A stretch of 64,000 nt of DNA. Origin: Chelativorans petroleitrophicus (GTDB taxonomy: Bacteria; Pseudomonadota; Alphaproteobacteria; Rhizobiales; Rhizobiaceae). This document shows, piece by piece, positions 54,511-64,000 of the stretch. The notes under the pieces were generated by a model, which searched no databases, was not told where the DNA came from, and saw nothing but the letters and a program-made list of their open reading frames with translations. Location of the stretch: assembly GCF_025398195.1 (NCBI RefSeq), contig NZ_JAODNV010000011.1, positions 62,001-126,000 on the forward strand, in the 5' to 3' direction. The first letter of the stretch is position 1. Each line of letters begins with the position of its first letter. A program made the translations under genes and the position numbers.

Positions 54511-54622
54511 TCTCTCGTCATCCCAGAGCCGTGAAGCGGCTATCTGGGACCCAGCAATGCCATCTCCGCCGTTGCTCTGGATGCTGGCTCTCGCTACGCT
54601 CCGCGGGGTGACGGTGGGCGCA
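54511..54622. repeat. Rhizobiales intergenic mosaic element
   Basis: Between uvrD and rsmA lies a stretch with terminal inverted bases (CGTCATCCC at the left, GGGGTGACG at the right, near 54519 and 54604). CTGGGACCCAGCA and CTGGATGCTGG blocks lie between. This wording is typical of dispersed palindromic elements of Rhizobiales genomes. It can fold and may serve as a transcript end between the convergent genes. Confidence 0.65.
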
Positions 54623-54654
54623 GAGCCCCTTTATTTCTGCAATCCTGAGACGGC

Positions 54655-55482
54655 CTATACCGCGTGCGCGAGGCGGACAAATTCTTCCACCGAAAGCGTT
54701 TCGGCGCGGCGCGTGCCGTCAATGCCTGCGCGCGCGAGCAGGGCTTCCCCGCCCAGAGATTTGAGGCTCTGCCGCAGCATCTTGCGCCGCTGGCCGAAGG
54801 CCGCTTCCGTTACCCGGGCCAGCGTTTGTCCATCCACCGCATGCGGCTTTTCGCGCGGCACAAGATGAACAACCGAGGAGGTGACCTTGGGCGGCGGCGT
54901 GAATGCCCGAGGCGGAACATCGAACAGGATCGCCGCTTCCGTGCGCCAGCCTGCAAGTACGGAAAGCCGGCCATAGGCTCCGTCCCCCGGTTGCGCGATG
55001 ATGCGCTCAGCCACCTCACGCTGGAACATCAGCGTCATGGAGGTGTAGAAAGGTGGCCAGTGCTCCGATGTGAGCCAACGCACCAACAGTTCGGTGCCGA
55101 TGTTGTAAGGCAGGTTGGCGACGATCTTCACCGCATCGGCATCTCCAGCCAGCGCGGGAAAGTCCGTCTTCAGCGCATCACCTTCTACGATCTGAAGCCG
55201 TCCGGGATAATGCGCGGCGATCTCCTCCAGCGCGCCTATGCAGCGCTGGTCTCTTTCGATGGCGATTACGCGCTCGGCACCCTCCAGAAGAAGCGCGCGC
55301 GTAAGCCCTCCTGGTCCGGGCCCGACCTCTACTACGGTCACGCCGTCAAGGCGGCCCGCCGCGCGCGCGATGCGCCGCGTCAGATTGAGATCAAGCAGAA
55401 AATTCTGCCCGAGCGCCTTTTTTGCGATGAGACCATGCCGCCGGATCACCTCGCCCAGCGGCGGAAGCCCGTCCACACTCAT
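54655..55482 (-). CDS. rsmA: 16S rRNA (adenine1518/1519-N6)-dimethyltransferase
   Basis: KsgA/RsmA dimethylates two adenines in helix 45 during 30S maturation. The 275-residue protein has the N-terminal [16 protein letters not shown]-binding [22 protein letters not shown], the catalytic [11 protein letters not shown] and FAPPPKV-like [11 protein letters not shown]. It overlaps the pdxA stop by 4 bp (ATGA), so it is coupled to it. It is the last gene of the lptF-to-rsmA run. Confidence 0.96.
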   Translation of the reverse strand: MSVDGLPPLGEVIRRHGLIAKKALGQNFLLDLNLTRRIARAAGRLDGVTVVEVGPGPGGLTRALLLEGAERVIAIERDQRCIGALEEIAAHYPGRLQIVEGDALKTDFPALAGDADAVKIVANLPYNIGTELLVRWLTSEHWPPFYTSMTLMFQREVAERIIAQPGDGAYGRLSVLAGWRTEAAILFDVPPRAFTPPPKVTSSVVHLVPREKPHAVDGQTLARVTEAAFGQRRKMLRQSLKSLGGEALLARAGIDGTRRAETLSVEEFVRLAHAV

Positions 55483-56492
55483 GAAGCAGTCCGGGCAACA
55501 TTGTCGGCAAGCCGCCGCGCAAGCTTGATCGCTTCCATCAGGCTTTGCGGCCGGGCGACGCCCTTCCCGGCAATATCGAAGGCCGTGCCGTGGTCCGGCG
55601 AGGTGCGGATGAATGGCAGGCCGAGGGTGACGTTCACCGTCTCATCGAAGGCCAGCGTCTTCACCGGGATCAGTGCCTGATCGTGATACATGCAAAGTGC
55701 AGCGTCATAGGCGCTGCGCGCCGCCTTGTGGAAAAGGGTATCGGCAGGGAGCGGACCGAAGGCATTGATCGCTTCCGCGCGCAGCGTCTCAATCGCGGGC
55801 TTGATGATCTCGATGTCTTCCCTGCCCATCGAGCCTTCTTCGCCCGCATGCGGATTGAGCCCCGAGACCGCAATCCTCGGGGCGGCAATCCCGAAGCGCT
55901 CGACAAGATCGCGCGCAACGATCCGTCCCTTCTCCTCGATCATCTCGCGTGTGAGGCTCCCCGGCACCTCGGCAAGTGCCTGATGCACCGTCACAGGCAC
56001 TGTGCGTAGATCGGGACCTGTGAGCATCATGACCGGGATCACGGTTTTTCCCGTGTGGCCTTTCGCAAGATGCCCGAGAAATTCGGTGTGACCCGGAAAG
56101 GAGAAACCGGCGTCATAAAGCACTTTCTTGGCGATCGGACATGTGACCAGTGCGGCGGCGCGGCCGGCAACGACATCCTCCACCCCGCGCCTGATCGCTT
56201 CGATCACGCCTGCGGCATTCGCCTGCGCCGGAGCGCCGGGGGCATCAACAAGCCAGTTTTCAAGCGGCACCACGGGCAGCGCCGCATCAAATCGTGCTGC
56301 TGCTTCGGCGGGTGTAGTCTCCACTATGGGAATGTTGAGTCCAAGCCGTCCTGCCCTGGCAGCAAGCAGCGCCGCGTCTCCAAGCACGTAGAAAGCCGGG
56401 AGCGCGGCCGCTTTCCGCATACGCCAGGCCGCGATGATGACTTCCGGCCCGATACCCGAAGGCTCACCGATGGACACCGCCAGAGTTGGCAT
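55479..56492 (-). CDS. pdxA: 4-hydroxythreonine-4-phosphate dehydrogenase
   Basis: An NAD-dependent step of pyridoxal-phosphate synthesis. The 337-residue protein opens [14 protein letters not shown], where many homologues read GDPAGIG. It has [22 protein letters not shown], the metal-binding [16 protein letters not shown] and [12 protein letters not shown], and the C-terminal [15 protein letters not shown]. It lies between surA and rsmA, the widespread surA-pdxA-rsmA order, and overlaps rsmA by 4 bp. Confidence 0.95.
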   Translation of the reverse strand: MPTLAVSIGEPSGIGPEVIIAAWRMRKAAALPAFYVLGDAALLAARAGRLGLNIPIVETTPAEAAARFDAALPVVPLENWLVDAPGAPAQANAAGVIEAIRRGVEDVVAGRAAALVTCPIAKKVLYDAGFSFPGHTEFLGHLAKGHTGKTVIPVMMLTGPDLRTVPVTVHQALAEVPGSLTREMIEEKGRIVARDLVERFGIAAPRIAVSGLNPHAGEEGSMGREDIEIIKPAIETLRAEAINAFGPLPADTLFHKAARSAYDAALCMYHDQALIPVKTLAFDETVNVTLGLPFIRTSPDHGTAFDIAGKGVARPQSLMEAIKLARRLADNVARTAS

Positions 56493-56508
56493 ACGTCAGA
56501 GCCGCGGT

Positions 56509-57468
56509 CTAGCGCCGGTGAATACGGGCTTTCTGGCGCAGCTCCGCCGTGTATTCCTCCGACAGGTTCTGATACGATGAGTCTCCCGATTCCTGGCTCT
56601 GGAAGACCAGCTTGGCCACGTGATCGTCGGACACCTCGCGCGCGCTGCACACGCCGATGAATTCGACGCCGCGATCCGTCTCCCGCACCGGGGTAGCTTC
56701 CCCCGGGCGCGTCTTCGTTATGTAATCCTTCCAATCCGGCGGCAGCTCCGGTGCCAGCACGCGCCCAAGATCCTTCACCGTCACGTCGATAAGGCCCTTG
56801 GCGAACTCGACCGTGCTTTCGCAGCCGTTGAAGCGGTCGCGCATTGCCTGAGCCTCGCGCTTTCGCTTGGCCAGAAGCTGCCCGCGCTGGCCGGAAGGGA
56901 CAACGAAAATCACCTGCTGCAGCAAATATTCGGTGGCAGTTGGCTTCTGCCCGCCCTGCTGCAGCATCCTGCGGACGACCTCCGCCTCGCTCAGCGTTTC
57001 CACCCTGCTGTTGCGTGCCTGCAGCACGCGTGACCAGCCCATCTGCGTGCGGATGAACTCCTTGAAATGTTCCTTGGTCACGCCGGATTGGGCTAGGATC
57101 TGATCGAGCTGGGCGACAGAAAGCTGGTTGGACGAAGCGAAGTTGGCATAGGACTGGTCGACCTGAGCATCGGTAATATTGATACCGAGGCGCGCCATCT
57201 CCTGCCGCCGCAGCACCTGGTCGATCATCTCCTGCGCCGCAAGTTCGTTGATATTGCCGCTGCGCCGCATCAGCCGCAACAGCGCCGCACGCCGCTCGAT
57301 ATCGTAGCTCGTCACCGGCCGGTCGTTGACGACGTAGCGGATCTGCGTAGCCATAGCAGGCACGGCCGTGACCGCAACAGCTCCAAGCGACAGGGCGGCC
57401 GCCAGCGCCAGCATCGCCGTTGAAACGCGCATTCTCCGCGCCAGCATCGTATCAGTCTTCCTCGTCAT
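56509..57468 (-). CDS. surA: SurA-type periplasmic chaperone/peptidyl-prolyl isomerase
   Basis: A 319-residue exported protein assisting outer-membrane protein folding. A signal (MRVSTAMLALAAALSLG to VPAMA) is followed by the SurA N-domain (IRYVVNDRPVTSYDIERRAALLRL; AAQEMIDQVLRRQEMARLGINI). A single, divergent parvulin-like region follows (VIFVVPSGQRGQLLAKRKREAQ; KTRPGEATPVRETDRGVEFIGVC). E. coli SurA has two parvulin domains and 428 residues, so this is a reduced form. It sits directly after lptD, one of SurA's known clients. Confidence 0.88.
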   Translation of the reverse strand: MTRKTDTMLARRMRVSTAMLALAAALSLGAVAVTAVPAMATQIRYVVNDRPVTSYDIERRAALLRLMRRSGNINELAAQEMIDQVLRRQEMARLGINITDAQVDQSYANFASSNQLSVAQLDQILAQSGVTKEHFKEFIRTQMGWSRVLQARNSRVETLSEAEVVRRMLQQGGQKPTATEYLLQQVIFVVPSGQRGQLLAKRKREAQAMRDRFNGCESTVEFAKGLIDVTVKDLGRVLAPELPPDWKDYITKTRPGEATPVRETDRGVEFIGVCSAREVSDDHVAKLVFQSQESGDSSYQNLSEEYTAELRQKARIHRR

Positions 57469-57544
57469 GCATGCTCATGCGGCCATATAGCCTTAGCCTG
57501 ACGCTAATTCTATCATAAGTTCCGGCGGCAAAACTGTGACAAGG

Positions 57545-59890
57545 CTACCTGTCGCCAAAGAGCGCCCCCGAGCTACTACCGAAATCACCGAGCGTGCGCA
57601 GCGAGATGTTGAAGCCGAAACTTTGCTTGGTTTCGCCTCCCGCTGTGCGCTGCTGCGAGAACGACATCAGATAGGTGAAGCATTCATCATCATAGGCGAA
57701 GCCGAAGGTGTTCCGCACCAGGGTCTCACTCTCGATGTCGTAGGTCGCCGACGCAAATCCGCGCCAGTTCTCGTTGAAGCGCAGGGATGCCTGCGCGCCG
57801 ACCTCCTGGCGGTCGTTACCGAAGCCGTATTCGGGCTGGCTCTGGATGTAGGCATAGTGCACGTTGGTACTGACCGGCCCAACCGCCCCGCCTGCCCTCA
57901 CCTCGCCGCGACGCAGCTCGAACGTCTTCTCATCGAAGCGGCCGGCGGCCGAGACCGCAAGTCCGCCAGGGCTCACGATACCAAACAGACCGACAAAGTC
58001 GGAGACGTCCGATTCAAGACCGGAATAGGCGCCTACATTGACGAGATCAGACGAAGCGAAGGAATTCTCACCCGCCAGATGGTAGGATTGGCCAAAGATG
58101 CCATGCGCCGTCCATCCGCCGGCAAAGTTGCCGGAATAGCGGATGCCCAGATTGGCCCGTGTTCCGCCCTCGATGCGGTCGTAGCCTGAGAACTTGTCGC
58201 GCTCGAACAGAGTGGTGGCGTCGAAGACCAGCGACTGCGCGTCCTCATTAGGGATGCCGACCCGCCCGTGATAGGGCTCGTCCGGGCGGGCGAAGATCTG
58301 GGCCATCGGCTCCAGCACATGAGACGAGGAAGCCATGGAGAACAGGACCGGCCAGCGCGCTTCCAGCCCGGCGGTCGCCATTGAGCGATAATATGAGGAG
58401 CGGATATCCGCCGCGCCGGGAGCGAAGGCTTCGACCTGCGTGACCGCCCCTGCCGAAAGATTCGAATAGATGGCGTCGCCGCGGGCATGCAGAATGGGCG
58501 TTATGACGAGACCCGCGCTGGTGACGAACGAACGGCGCCACTCCGCCTCTGCCGTCAGGCGACCTGACTCGCCCTCCAGCCCCTGCAGCTTATCTCCGCC
58601 GCCATACATTCCCTCTTCGCGATAGAGCGACTGCGCATTGACATCGATGTCCAGCTCCCCGCCGGCGACAGCCGCATCGGGCGTGTAGGTGTAGTCGAGG
58701 ACCGGCAGCACCCAAGGCTGCTTGTCGTTGCGGGCCGCAGAGCTTGAATCCAGCACGCTTTCCTGCACCCGGAAGTGGTAGCCCCTGAGATCGAAATAGT
58801 TGCGGTCGTTGAGCCCGGTCAGGTACGCCTGAGAAGTCTGCACCGCACCGGAATAGCCCTCGATGGCGTAGGTGCGGGCAAAATTCTTGTCCGTCTGGGC
58901 CATCACGTCCCAGCCGACCTTCCACCGCGGATTGATGTCGAATTCGCCTCTCGAAGCAATCATTCCGCGCGTGGTTTCGTGGCTGTCCACCTCGTTGGCA
59001 GCCCATTCCTGCGGGTTCTGCTGCTCAATGCCGGCGATACGGAGATTGTAAGACCCGTTGTTGAACTGCTGCCGCCATTCCGCCTCGCCCAAGAAGCCCT
59101 GCTTGGTATAGCCGGTGACCGCCACGGTCAGATCATAGGTGGGCGAAAGCGCGAGATAATAGGGAACGGTCAGCCCGAAGCCGAGTTCACTGCCGCCCTT
59201 GATGCTGGGCATGAGGAGGCCGGACTTGCGCTTCACCGTGGGGTCGGCGATTTCGAACACAGGAAGCCACGCGAGCGGCAGGCCGAACATCTCGAACCGG
59301 GCATTTTCAAAGCGCACGGTCTTCGCCTGCCCGTCCCAGATGACCTTCCTTGCCTTGATCTGCCACAGAGGTGGCCTGTTGGGCTTTTCCTCGCAGGGCT
59401 CGCAGGCAGTGTAGACAGCCCTATTGAAGGTCGTCAGCCGACCAGCGGTGCGCTCCGCGTTTTCGGCGGCGAAATAGGTGTCCTCCACCGTTTCCACGCG
59501 CAGCGCCTGTACGAAGCCTTCGCTGAAGTCATCCGTGACGTCGATTTGGTCGGCAAGGATGCGATTGCCGTCCCGCTCGACGATTTCCACATGGCCGCTG
59601 GCGACCACCCGTGAGGTGTCGCGATGATAGGTGACTCGCTGGGCCACCAGCCGATTACCGTCATACTCGATCTGCACGCCGCCTACGGCTGTAACCGTGT
59701 TCTGATCCTGATCGTAGACAAGCGTGTCCGCGACGAGCAGCATCTGCGCGTCGGGATCGATATCCTCCTGATCGAACTGGGCGGAGGCCGGAAAAGCCCA
59801 CGCCGCAAGCGCAAGCAGAGCCACGCCTGCCTTCGCGCGCAACCGCTGCAAGCGGGCGGTTCGGCGATGTTTTTCAGCCGCTCCCCCCAC
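57545..59890 (-). CDS. lptD: LPS-assembly protein LptD
   Basis: The outer-membrane barrel that inserts LPS with LptE. The 781-residue precursor has a signal (VALLALAAWAFPASAQ). The N-terminal OstA/jelly-roll domain (LLVADTLVYDQDQNTVTAVGGVQIEYDGNRLVA) is followed by a large beta-barrel with segments FGLPLAWLPVFEIADP and the late WRGFASATYDIE strands. GTG at 59890 is the start: it overlaps the lptG TAG by one base, and AAGGAGG lies 8 nt upstream. Longer readings invade lptG. It is followed by surA. Confidence 0.94.
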   Translation of the reverse strand: MGGAAEKHRRTARLQRLRAKAGVALLALAAWAFPASAQFDQEDIDPDAQMLLVADTLVYDQDQNTVTAVGGVQIEYDGNRLVAQRVTYHRDTSRVVASGHVEIVERDGNRILADQIDVTDDFSEGFVQALRVETVEDTYFAAENAERTAGRLTTFNRAVYTACEPCEEKPNRPPLWQIKARKVIWDGQAKTVRFENARFEMFGLPLAWLPVFEIADPTVKRKSGLLMPSIKGGSELGFGLTVPYYLALSPTYDLTVAVTGYTKQGFLGEAEWRQQFNNGSYNLRIAGIEQQNPQEWAANEVDSHETTRGMIASRGEFDINPRWKVGWDVMAQTDKNFARTYAIEGYSGAVQTSQAYLTGLNDRNYFDLRGYHFRVQESVLDSSSAARNDKQPWVLPVLDYTYTPDAAVAGGELDIDVNAQSLYREEGMYGGGDKLQGLEGESGRLTAEAEWRRSFVTSAGLVITPILHARGDAIYSNLSAGAVTQVEAFAPGAADIRSSYYRSMATAGLEARWPVLFSMASSSHVLEPMAQIFARPDEPYHGRVGIPNEDAQSLVFDATTLFERDKFSGYDRIEGGTRANLGIRYSGNFAGGWTAHGIFGQSYHLAGENSFASSDLVNVGAYSGLESDVSDFVGLFGIVSPGGLAVSAAGRFDEKTFELRRGEVRAGGAVGPVSTNVHYAYIQSQPEYGFGNDRQEVGAQASLRFNENWRGFASATYDIESETLVRNTFGFAYDDECFTYLMSFSQQRTAGGETKQSFGFNISLRTLGDFGSSSGALFGDR

Positions 59891-60972
59891 TAGCCATCCT
59901 CCTTGAATAAAAGGAATGTCACCCCAAAGAACATAGCCACCAATACCGGGGTCCATGCTGCCGCAATGGGAGGCACGAACCCTGCACTGCCGAATGCTCG
60001 AACAAGAACGGAGACCACATAAAGCAGAAAGCCGGCAAACACGCCACCCAAAATCACCGTCGCGGATTGCCCCATCCTCGTAAATCGCATGGAGACCGTC
60101 GCCGCGATCAGCGTCAGCGCGATGAGCAGCGGCGGCAAGGTCAATAGCGAATGGAACTGCATCGCGAAAGCATTGGCGCTGAGCCCCAGAGCGTGCGCCG
60201 CCTCGATCATGCCCGGCAACGCAAACACCGAAACCGATTCGGGCTGGGTGAGCTGCTGGCCGACCAGTTCGGGCCTCAGCCCGGTAGGCACCCGCATCGT
60301 CTCGATGTTCTCGGGCGGGTTGCGGCCCTGCCTCCTTACGACGTCCAAGAGCTCCCAATAACCGTCGCGCAGTTCGGCCCGAGCGGCATCCAGCCTCTCG
60401 GCCACGCGCTCCTCCCGGATGACCAGGAATACAGGTCGTATGAGAACTGTCCCGCCCTCAAGCGCCGCCTCCGCGCCGATGATCGTCTCGCCCTCGTCGC
60501 TTCGCTGTTTGATCCAATGCTGACTCTGACCTTCCGCAGCCGTTCTTGCGCCGCGTACTTCGGCCTCGACCGCCTGGGCGGTGGAGAAGGCGCGGGCCGC
60601 GATCGGGTTCAGCACGACGACTGCCAGAAGTCCAAGAATGAAGGCCCCGAACGCGATCGGCGTGAGAAACTGCCATGCCGAAATGCCGGCCGCGCGCGCG
60701 ACAACCAGCTCGTATTTGCGGTTGAGGCTGATAAGGGTAATGATGGCCGCTACCAGCCCGATAAAGGGCACGGCCTGAAGCATAATGAAGGGAAGCTGCA
60801 GGGCGGCCAGAGAGAGCGCCCAACGCACCGAATAGCCCTCCAGCTCACTTGACCGGCCGGCAATTTCCGTGAAGCTCACGATAAAGACGAGCGCGGCCAC
60901 GCCGATGAAATTCCACGCGGTGATTCCCGCGTAGCGGCGGAAGAAATAGCGGCCAAGAGTCGGGCCGATCAT
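59890..60972 (-). CDS. lptG: LPS export ABC transporter permease LptG
   Basis: An inner-membrane permease of the LptB2FG extractor. The 360-residue protein has three N-terminal helices (YFFRRYAGITAWNFIGVAALVFIVSF; IMLQAVPFIGLVAAIITLISLNRKYELVVARAAG), a periplasmic beta-jellyroll with the GQSQHWIKQR segment, and three C-terminal helices (LLTLPPLLIALTLIAATVSMRFTRMG). The cytoplasmic coupling helix around RKYELVVARAAGIS contacts LptB. It overlaps lptF by 4 bp and lptD by 1 bp. Confidence 0.93.
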   Translation of the reverse strand: MIGPTLGRYFFRRYAGITAWNFIGVAALVFIVSFTEIAGRSSELEGYSVRWALSLAALQLPFIMLQAVPFIGLVAAIITLISLNRKYELVVARAAGISAWQFLTPIAFGAFILGLLAVVVLNPIAARAFSTAQAVEAEVRGARTAAEGQSQHWIKQRSDEGETIIGAEAALEGGTVLIRPVFLVIREERVAERLDAARAELRDGYWELLDVVRRQGRNPPENIETMRVPTGLRPELVGQQLTQPESVSVFALPGMIEAAHALGLSANAFAMQFHSLLTLPPLLIALTLIAATVSMRFTRMGQSATVILGGVFAGFLLYVVSVLVRAFGSAGFVPPIAAAWTPVLVAMFFGVTFLLFKEDG

Positions 60973-62159
60973 GCGCGCCCTCCCGAAGCCAAAAACCGCG
61001 CCCGCAGCCGCACGAGACGCTCAGATACGACCTGCAGGTGCGAGAGGAGTCGCTCCGTCCAGTGCGCTGGCAGTTCCATGACCCGGTTGGTCGCGATGAA
61101 GCCGATGCACATCAGAATCATGCCGATCGGTACGGCGTAGAGCACGAAAGCAAAGATGGGTTTCGTCTCCGCCTCGTTTCCCGCATAGAAGCCGGCCCAG
61201 CGCACCAGAAGACCGATCGTCATGGTCGTAATCATCGGATGGATACGCGCCTCGCGGAAGGAGCGCGCATCGCCCGCCACCGCAATGCCGATAAGTGCGA
61301 AAACGATCGGATAGAGCCATTCCGAAAGGCGCATGTGCAGCTCGGCACGGTAGCTCTGCGGCTTGTGTGCAAAGAAACTGTCGTTGGGGTCCGGATTTAT
61401 GAGCTCCGGCAGATAGCGATCCTTCGGATACAGAACGGGCGTACCGCTTCCATTGGTGAACTCGGAGAGGTCGAAAGCATAGGCATCGAACCGGATCACC
61501 GAAATCTCGCCGTGCGCCGTCTGGCGATGCACCTCGCCCTCCTGTAGGATAAGCACACTACCCTGCTCCCGCTCCAAGGCAGCACCCCGCCGGGCGTGAT
61601 AAACGAGCTTCAACTCGGGATCGCGGCTGTCCGCCACGAAGATGCCGCCGAGCAGGCCGTCGGGCAGCCTTTTCGATACCTGCACGAAGAGGCTGTCATC
61701 CACCTCGTGGAATGTGCCTTCCGAAAGCACGGTTGTGATCAGGTTAGCATTGGCGCGCGCCAGGATCTGCCGCATGGTCTGGCGCGCATAGGGCTCAAGC
61801 AGATTGTTGATCGCGAACGCGGCGACGCTGGCCGCAACGGCAACGATCAGAATCGGCCGGATCACCGTCGTGCGGGGAGATCCGGCCGCGTTGATCACAA
61901 CCAACTCCGAATCCGCGTTCATGGTCGCGAGCGTCTGGGCCACCGCGATGCCGATGACGAACGGCATGATGACGGGGAGGACGGCCGGCAGAGCCAGAAG
62001 CGCCACGGTGAAGAAGGTGGCGGCCGATTGCCCGCTGCTTGTTACCAGATCGATGCGGTTGAGAACCTGCGTGGTCCAGACGATGAGGACGAGCCAGGAG
62101 AGGGAGGCGGCGAAGATCGCCAGCGTCCGCCGCAGAATATAGAGCTCGATCACCTTCAT
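60969..62159 (-). CDS. lptF: LPS export ABC transporter permease LptF
   Basis: The partner of LptG. The 396-residue protein opens MKVIELYILRRTLAIFAASLSWLVLIVWTTQVLNRIDLV. It has a coupling region (ADSELVVINAAGSPRTTVI), the jellyroll (FHEVDDSLFVQVSKR; SVLILQEGEVHRQ) and C-terminal helices (YPIVFALIGIAVAGDARSF). Typical LptF elements are the ELHMRLSEWLYPI and GLLVRWAGFYAG segments. It begins the lptF-lptG-lptD-surA-pdxA-rsmA run, divergent from pepA across 255 bp. Confidence 0.93.
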   Translation of the reverse strand: MKVIELYILRRTLAIFAASLSWLVLIVWTTQVLNRIDLVTSSGQSAATFFTVALLALPAVLPVIMPFVIGIAVAQTLATMNADSELVVINAAGSPRTTVIRPILIVAVAASVAAFAINNLLEPYARQTMRQILARANANLITTVLSEGTFHEVDDSLFVQVSKRLPDGLLGGIFVADSRDPELKLVYHARRGAALEREQGSVLILQEGEVHRQTAHGEISVIRFDAYAFDLSEFTNGSGTPVLYPKDRYLPELINPDPNDSFFAHKPQSYRAELHMRLSEWLYPIVFALIGIAVAGDARSFREARIHPMITTMTIGLLVRWAGFYAGNEAETKPIFAFVLYAVPIGMILMCIGFIATNRVMELPAHWTERLLSHLQVVSERLVRLRARFLASGGRA

Positions 62160-62414
62160 CGCCGGGTATGTTCCTCGCGTTGATGGCCACTATTGGGCGT
62201 GCCGGCGCAAGGAGCGGCAGGAACGTCCCCGCGCGAATTTGATGCAAACAGGCCTAAGGAAGCGGAAAGGAACGCGGTTAACAAGAGCTTGCCGCCACAT
62301 TCGGGCGCCTCTGCCGCCTGCTTTCCGAAGAAAAGGCGCCGCCCGGCCTCTTGCCAATTCATTCAAAACCGCCAAGATCGCGACCGCCTCTTTCTTGCGA
62401 CAACAGGACATCCC

Positions 62415-63914
62415 ATGACCGAGAAACCGACCGTCACCTTTGCAAAATTTGCTGCGCCGAAGAAAGGCAGTGTGATCGTCCTCGTGCCGGAAGGGGGGAA
62501 ACTGGGCGAGCCCGCGGCGGCTTGCGATCCGGCTGACATTCTTCCGAAGATATTCGCGACGACTGACTTCAACGGCAAGCTCGCCGCCAGCGTCGAGGCG
62601 CTTGCCCCGCAGGGCACGGCCTATGACCGGCTCACCGCCGTCGGCACCGGCAAGGTGGACGGTCTTAACGAGGAAGCGTGGCTGAAGATTGGCGGCGCGG
62701 CAGCGGCGGCCGCCAAGAACGCCACCGAGGTGACGCTCGTGGCCGACGTCGCGGGCGCCGAAATTGCAGCCGCCGACATTGCCTCGATCGGTCTCGGTAT
62801 CCTGCTGCGTTCCTATGTCTTCGACAAGTACAAGACCAAGAAGGAGGAAAACGGGGCGAAGCAGCCCAGCAGGGGTAAGGCGGTCAGGTTCACCATCCAG
62901 TGCGCCGATCCGGCGGCGGCGCGGAAAGCATTCGCGGACGCCGAAGCGGTCGCTGACGGCGTCTATCTGGCGCGCGACCTGGTCAACGAACCGGCCAATG
63001 TGCTGGGTCCGGTGGAATTCGCTGAAAAGGTGCGCGAGCTCGAAGAACTCGGCGTCAAGGTCGATATCCTGACCGAGAAGGAATTGCAGAAGCTCGGCAT
63101 GCGTGCCCTCCTTGGCGTCGCGCAAGGCTCCGTGCGCCCGCCGCGGGTCGCCATCATGCGCTGGAGCGGTGGCAAGGTGAGGGAAAAGCCGGTAGCCTTC
63201 GTCGGAAAGGGCGTCGTCTTCGATACCGGCGGTATCTCGATCAAGCCGGCCGCCAATATGGAGGATATGAAGGGCGACATGGCGGGTGCCGCCGCCGTGG
63301 TCGGTCTCATGCGCGCACTGGCAGCGCGCAAGGCCAAGGCGAATATCGTCGGCATGATCGGGCTGGTCGAGAACATGCCCGACGGCAATGCACAGCGCCC
63401 GGGCGACATCGTCACTTCCATGTCGGGACAGACGATCGAGATCATCAACACCGATGCGGAGGGCCGGCTGGTGCTGGCGGACCTGCTCTGGCACTGCAAG
63501 GAGCAGTTCAAGCCGCAATTCATCGTCAATCTGGCCACTCTGACCGGTGCCATCCTGATCGCCCTGGGCAATGCCTATGCAGGTCTTTTCTCCAATGACG
63601 ACCAGCTCGCCGAACGGCTTGCGGAGGCGGGCAACGCCACCGGGGAAAAGGTCTGGCGTATGCCGCTCGGCCCGGAATACGACAAGCTGATCGACACCAA
63701 GAACGCCGACATGAAAAATACCGGCGGACGCAATGCGGGCTCGATCACGGCGGCCCAGTTTCTGAAGCGCTTCGTGGGCGAGACGCCCTGGGCTCATTTG
63801 GACGTGGCAGGAACCGCGATGGCTTCGCCATCGAGCGAGATCAACCAGTCCTGGGCCTCCGGCTTTGGCGTGCGCCTGCTCGACCGGCTAGTAGCCAATC
63901 ACTACGAGGGGTGA
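62415..63914 (+). CDS. pepA: Leucyl aminopeptidase PepA
   Basis: An M17 zinc/manganese aminopeptidase of 499 residues that may also bind DNA, as in E. coli PepA. The N-terminal macro-like domain runs from [18 protein letters not shown] to about 190. The catalytic domain has [19 protein letters not shown] (metal Lys/Asp), [15 protein letters not shown] and [18 protein letters not shown] at 62415 is the family start; the track upstream to 62193 has no supportive signals. holC follows 7 bp after the stop. Confidence 0.96.
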   Translation: MTEKPTVTFAKFAAPKKGSVIVLVPEGGKLGEPAAACDPADILPKIFATTDFNGKLAASVEALAPQGTAYDRLTAVGTGKVDGLNEEAWLKIGGAAAAAAKNATEVTLVADVAGAEIAAADIASIGLGILLRSYVFDKYKTKKEENGAKQPSRGKAVRFTIQCADPAAARKAFADAEAVADGVYLARDLVNEPANVLGPVEFAEKVRELEELGVKVDILTEKELQKLGMRALLGVAQGSVRPPRVAIMRWSGGKVREKPVAFVGKGVVFDTGGISIKPAANMEDMKGDMAGAAAVVGLMRALAARKAKANIVGMIGLVENMPDGNAQRPGDIVTSMSGQTIEIINTDAEGRLVLADLLWHCKEQFKPQFIVNLATLTGAILIALGNAYAGLFSNDDQLAERLAEAGNATGEKVWRMPLGPEYDKLIDTKNADMKNTGGRNAGSITAAQFLKRFVGETPWAHLDVAGTAMASPSSEINQSWASGFGVRLLDRLVANHYEG

Positions 63915-63921
63915 TCGCCCT

Positions 63922-64000
63922 TTGGAAGTCCTCTTCTACCATCTGACCGAGTCGACGCTCGAAGAGGCACTGCCTCCCCTGGTGGAGAAATGCCTCGAAC
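63922..64000 (+). CDS. holC: DNA polymerase III subunit chi, 5' fragment
   Basis: The frame opens with TTG at 63922 and runs off the right edge: EVLFYHLTESTLEEALPPLV, then EKCLE. This N-terminus is typical of HolC, and the pepA-holC order is common in Alphaproteobacteria. A GAGGGG box lies 10 nt upstream of the TTG. Only about 26 codons are visible, so the call relies on the opening motif and the neighbour. Confidence 0.8.
   Translation, partial: MEVLFYHLTESTLEEALPPLVEKCLE

Noticed and set aside
57536-58189. 217-residue frame opposite lptD
   Set aside because: Antisense to the lptD barrel, no supporting signals.

Overview
The window reads as a chromosomal segment of an alphaproteobacterium of the order Hyphomicrobiales (Rhizobiales), most like the Phyllobacteriaceae (Mesorhizobium/Chelativorans type). 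The pointers are high GC, an AapJQMP amino-acid transporter, an LdtR-type MarR regulator next to an L,D-transpeptidase, an NDUFS4-like complex I subunit, HdaA, Omp25-type porin, DUF6163, a DUF3618/holin stress cluster and Rhizobiales-type mosaic repeats. No prophage, transposase, integrase or CRISPR array was seen. Almost everything is vertically inherited housekeeping DNA; the unusual content lies in small genes, regulatory structures and a few lineage-specific secreted proteins.

Layout. 1-5.0 kb: minus-strand glyA-nrdR-ribD-ribE-ribH-nusB run (one-carbon metabolism, riboflavin, NusB) ending in a truncated MFS gene. 5.2-7.3 kb: Tat-exported L,D-transpeptidase and its likely regulator LdtR. 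7.5-14 kb: DUF6163, hemB, RDD protein, SLC13 permease, Bpt leucyltransferase and an orphan sugar transferase. 14.3-18.9 kb: aapJQMP with a stable hairpin after aapJ and an unusually long AapM; metC diverges from it behind a structured leader. 20.6-22.4 kb: an ArsR-like regulator with a perfect 12-bp palindrome over its start codon and an apparently leaderless promoter, a tiny membrane/coiled-coil protein and a Tat amidohydrolase. 22.6-23.2 kb: tRNA-Arg(UCU) and tRNA-Pro(UGG) flanking the complex I subunit gene. 23.4-28.4 kb: HdeA-like protein with a long insert, hdaA, AI-2E-family permease, CDP-alcohol phosphatidyltransferase, then divergent purM-purN.

28.4-31.3 kb holds a general-stress-type operon (24-residue membrane peptide, nutrient-deprivation-type protein, holin-like protein, DUF3618) beside a BrkB/YihY gene. 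Candidate EcfG (RpoE2-type) promoters, GGAAC-N18-TT, lie before this operon, before brkB, before the HdeA-like gene and before the porin, which suggests a shared envelope-stress regulon. 31.3-41.3 kb: molybdopterin oxidoreductase, a small secreted Cys protein overlapping RNase T2, Omp25-like porin, pteridine-reductase-type SDR coupled to uvrC, pgsA, moaD, moaE, ndk and dinB.

41.3-48.5 kb: an AT-rich promoter region drives a Gly/Ser-rich secreted protein of unknown function, followed by an ABC-F ATPase and a giant AsmA protein that probably starts at CTG. 48.5-54.5 kb: GlcD-type oxidase, thioesterase, a 65-residue orphan, Tat-type dienelactone hydrolase and uvrD/pcrA. 54.6-64 kb: the outer-membrane biogenesis run lptF-lptG-lptD-surA-pdxA-rsmA on the minus strand, divergent from pepA and the start of holC. 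Many gene pairs overlap by 1-4 bp (ATGA, GTGA, TAGTG), implying translational coupling.
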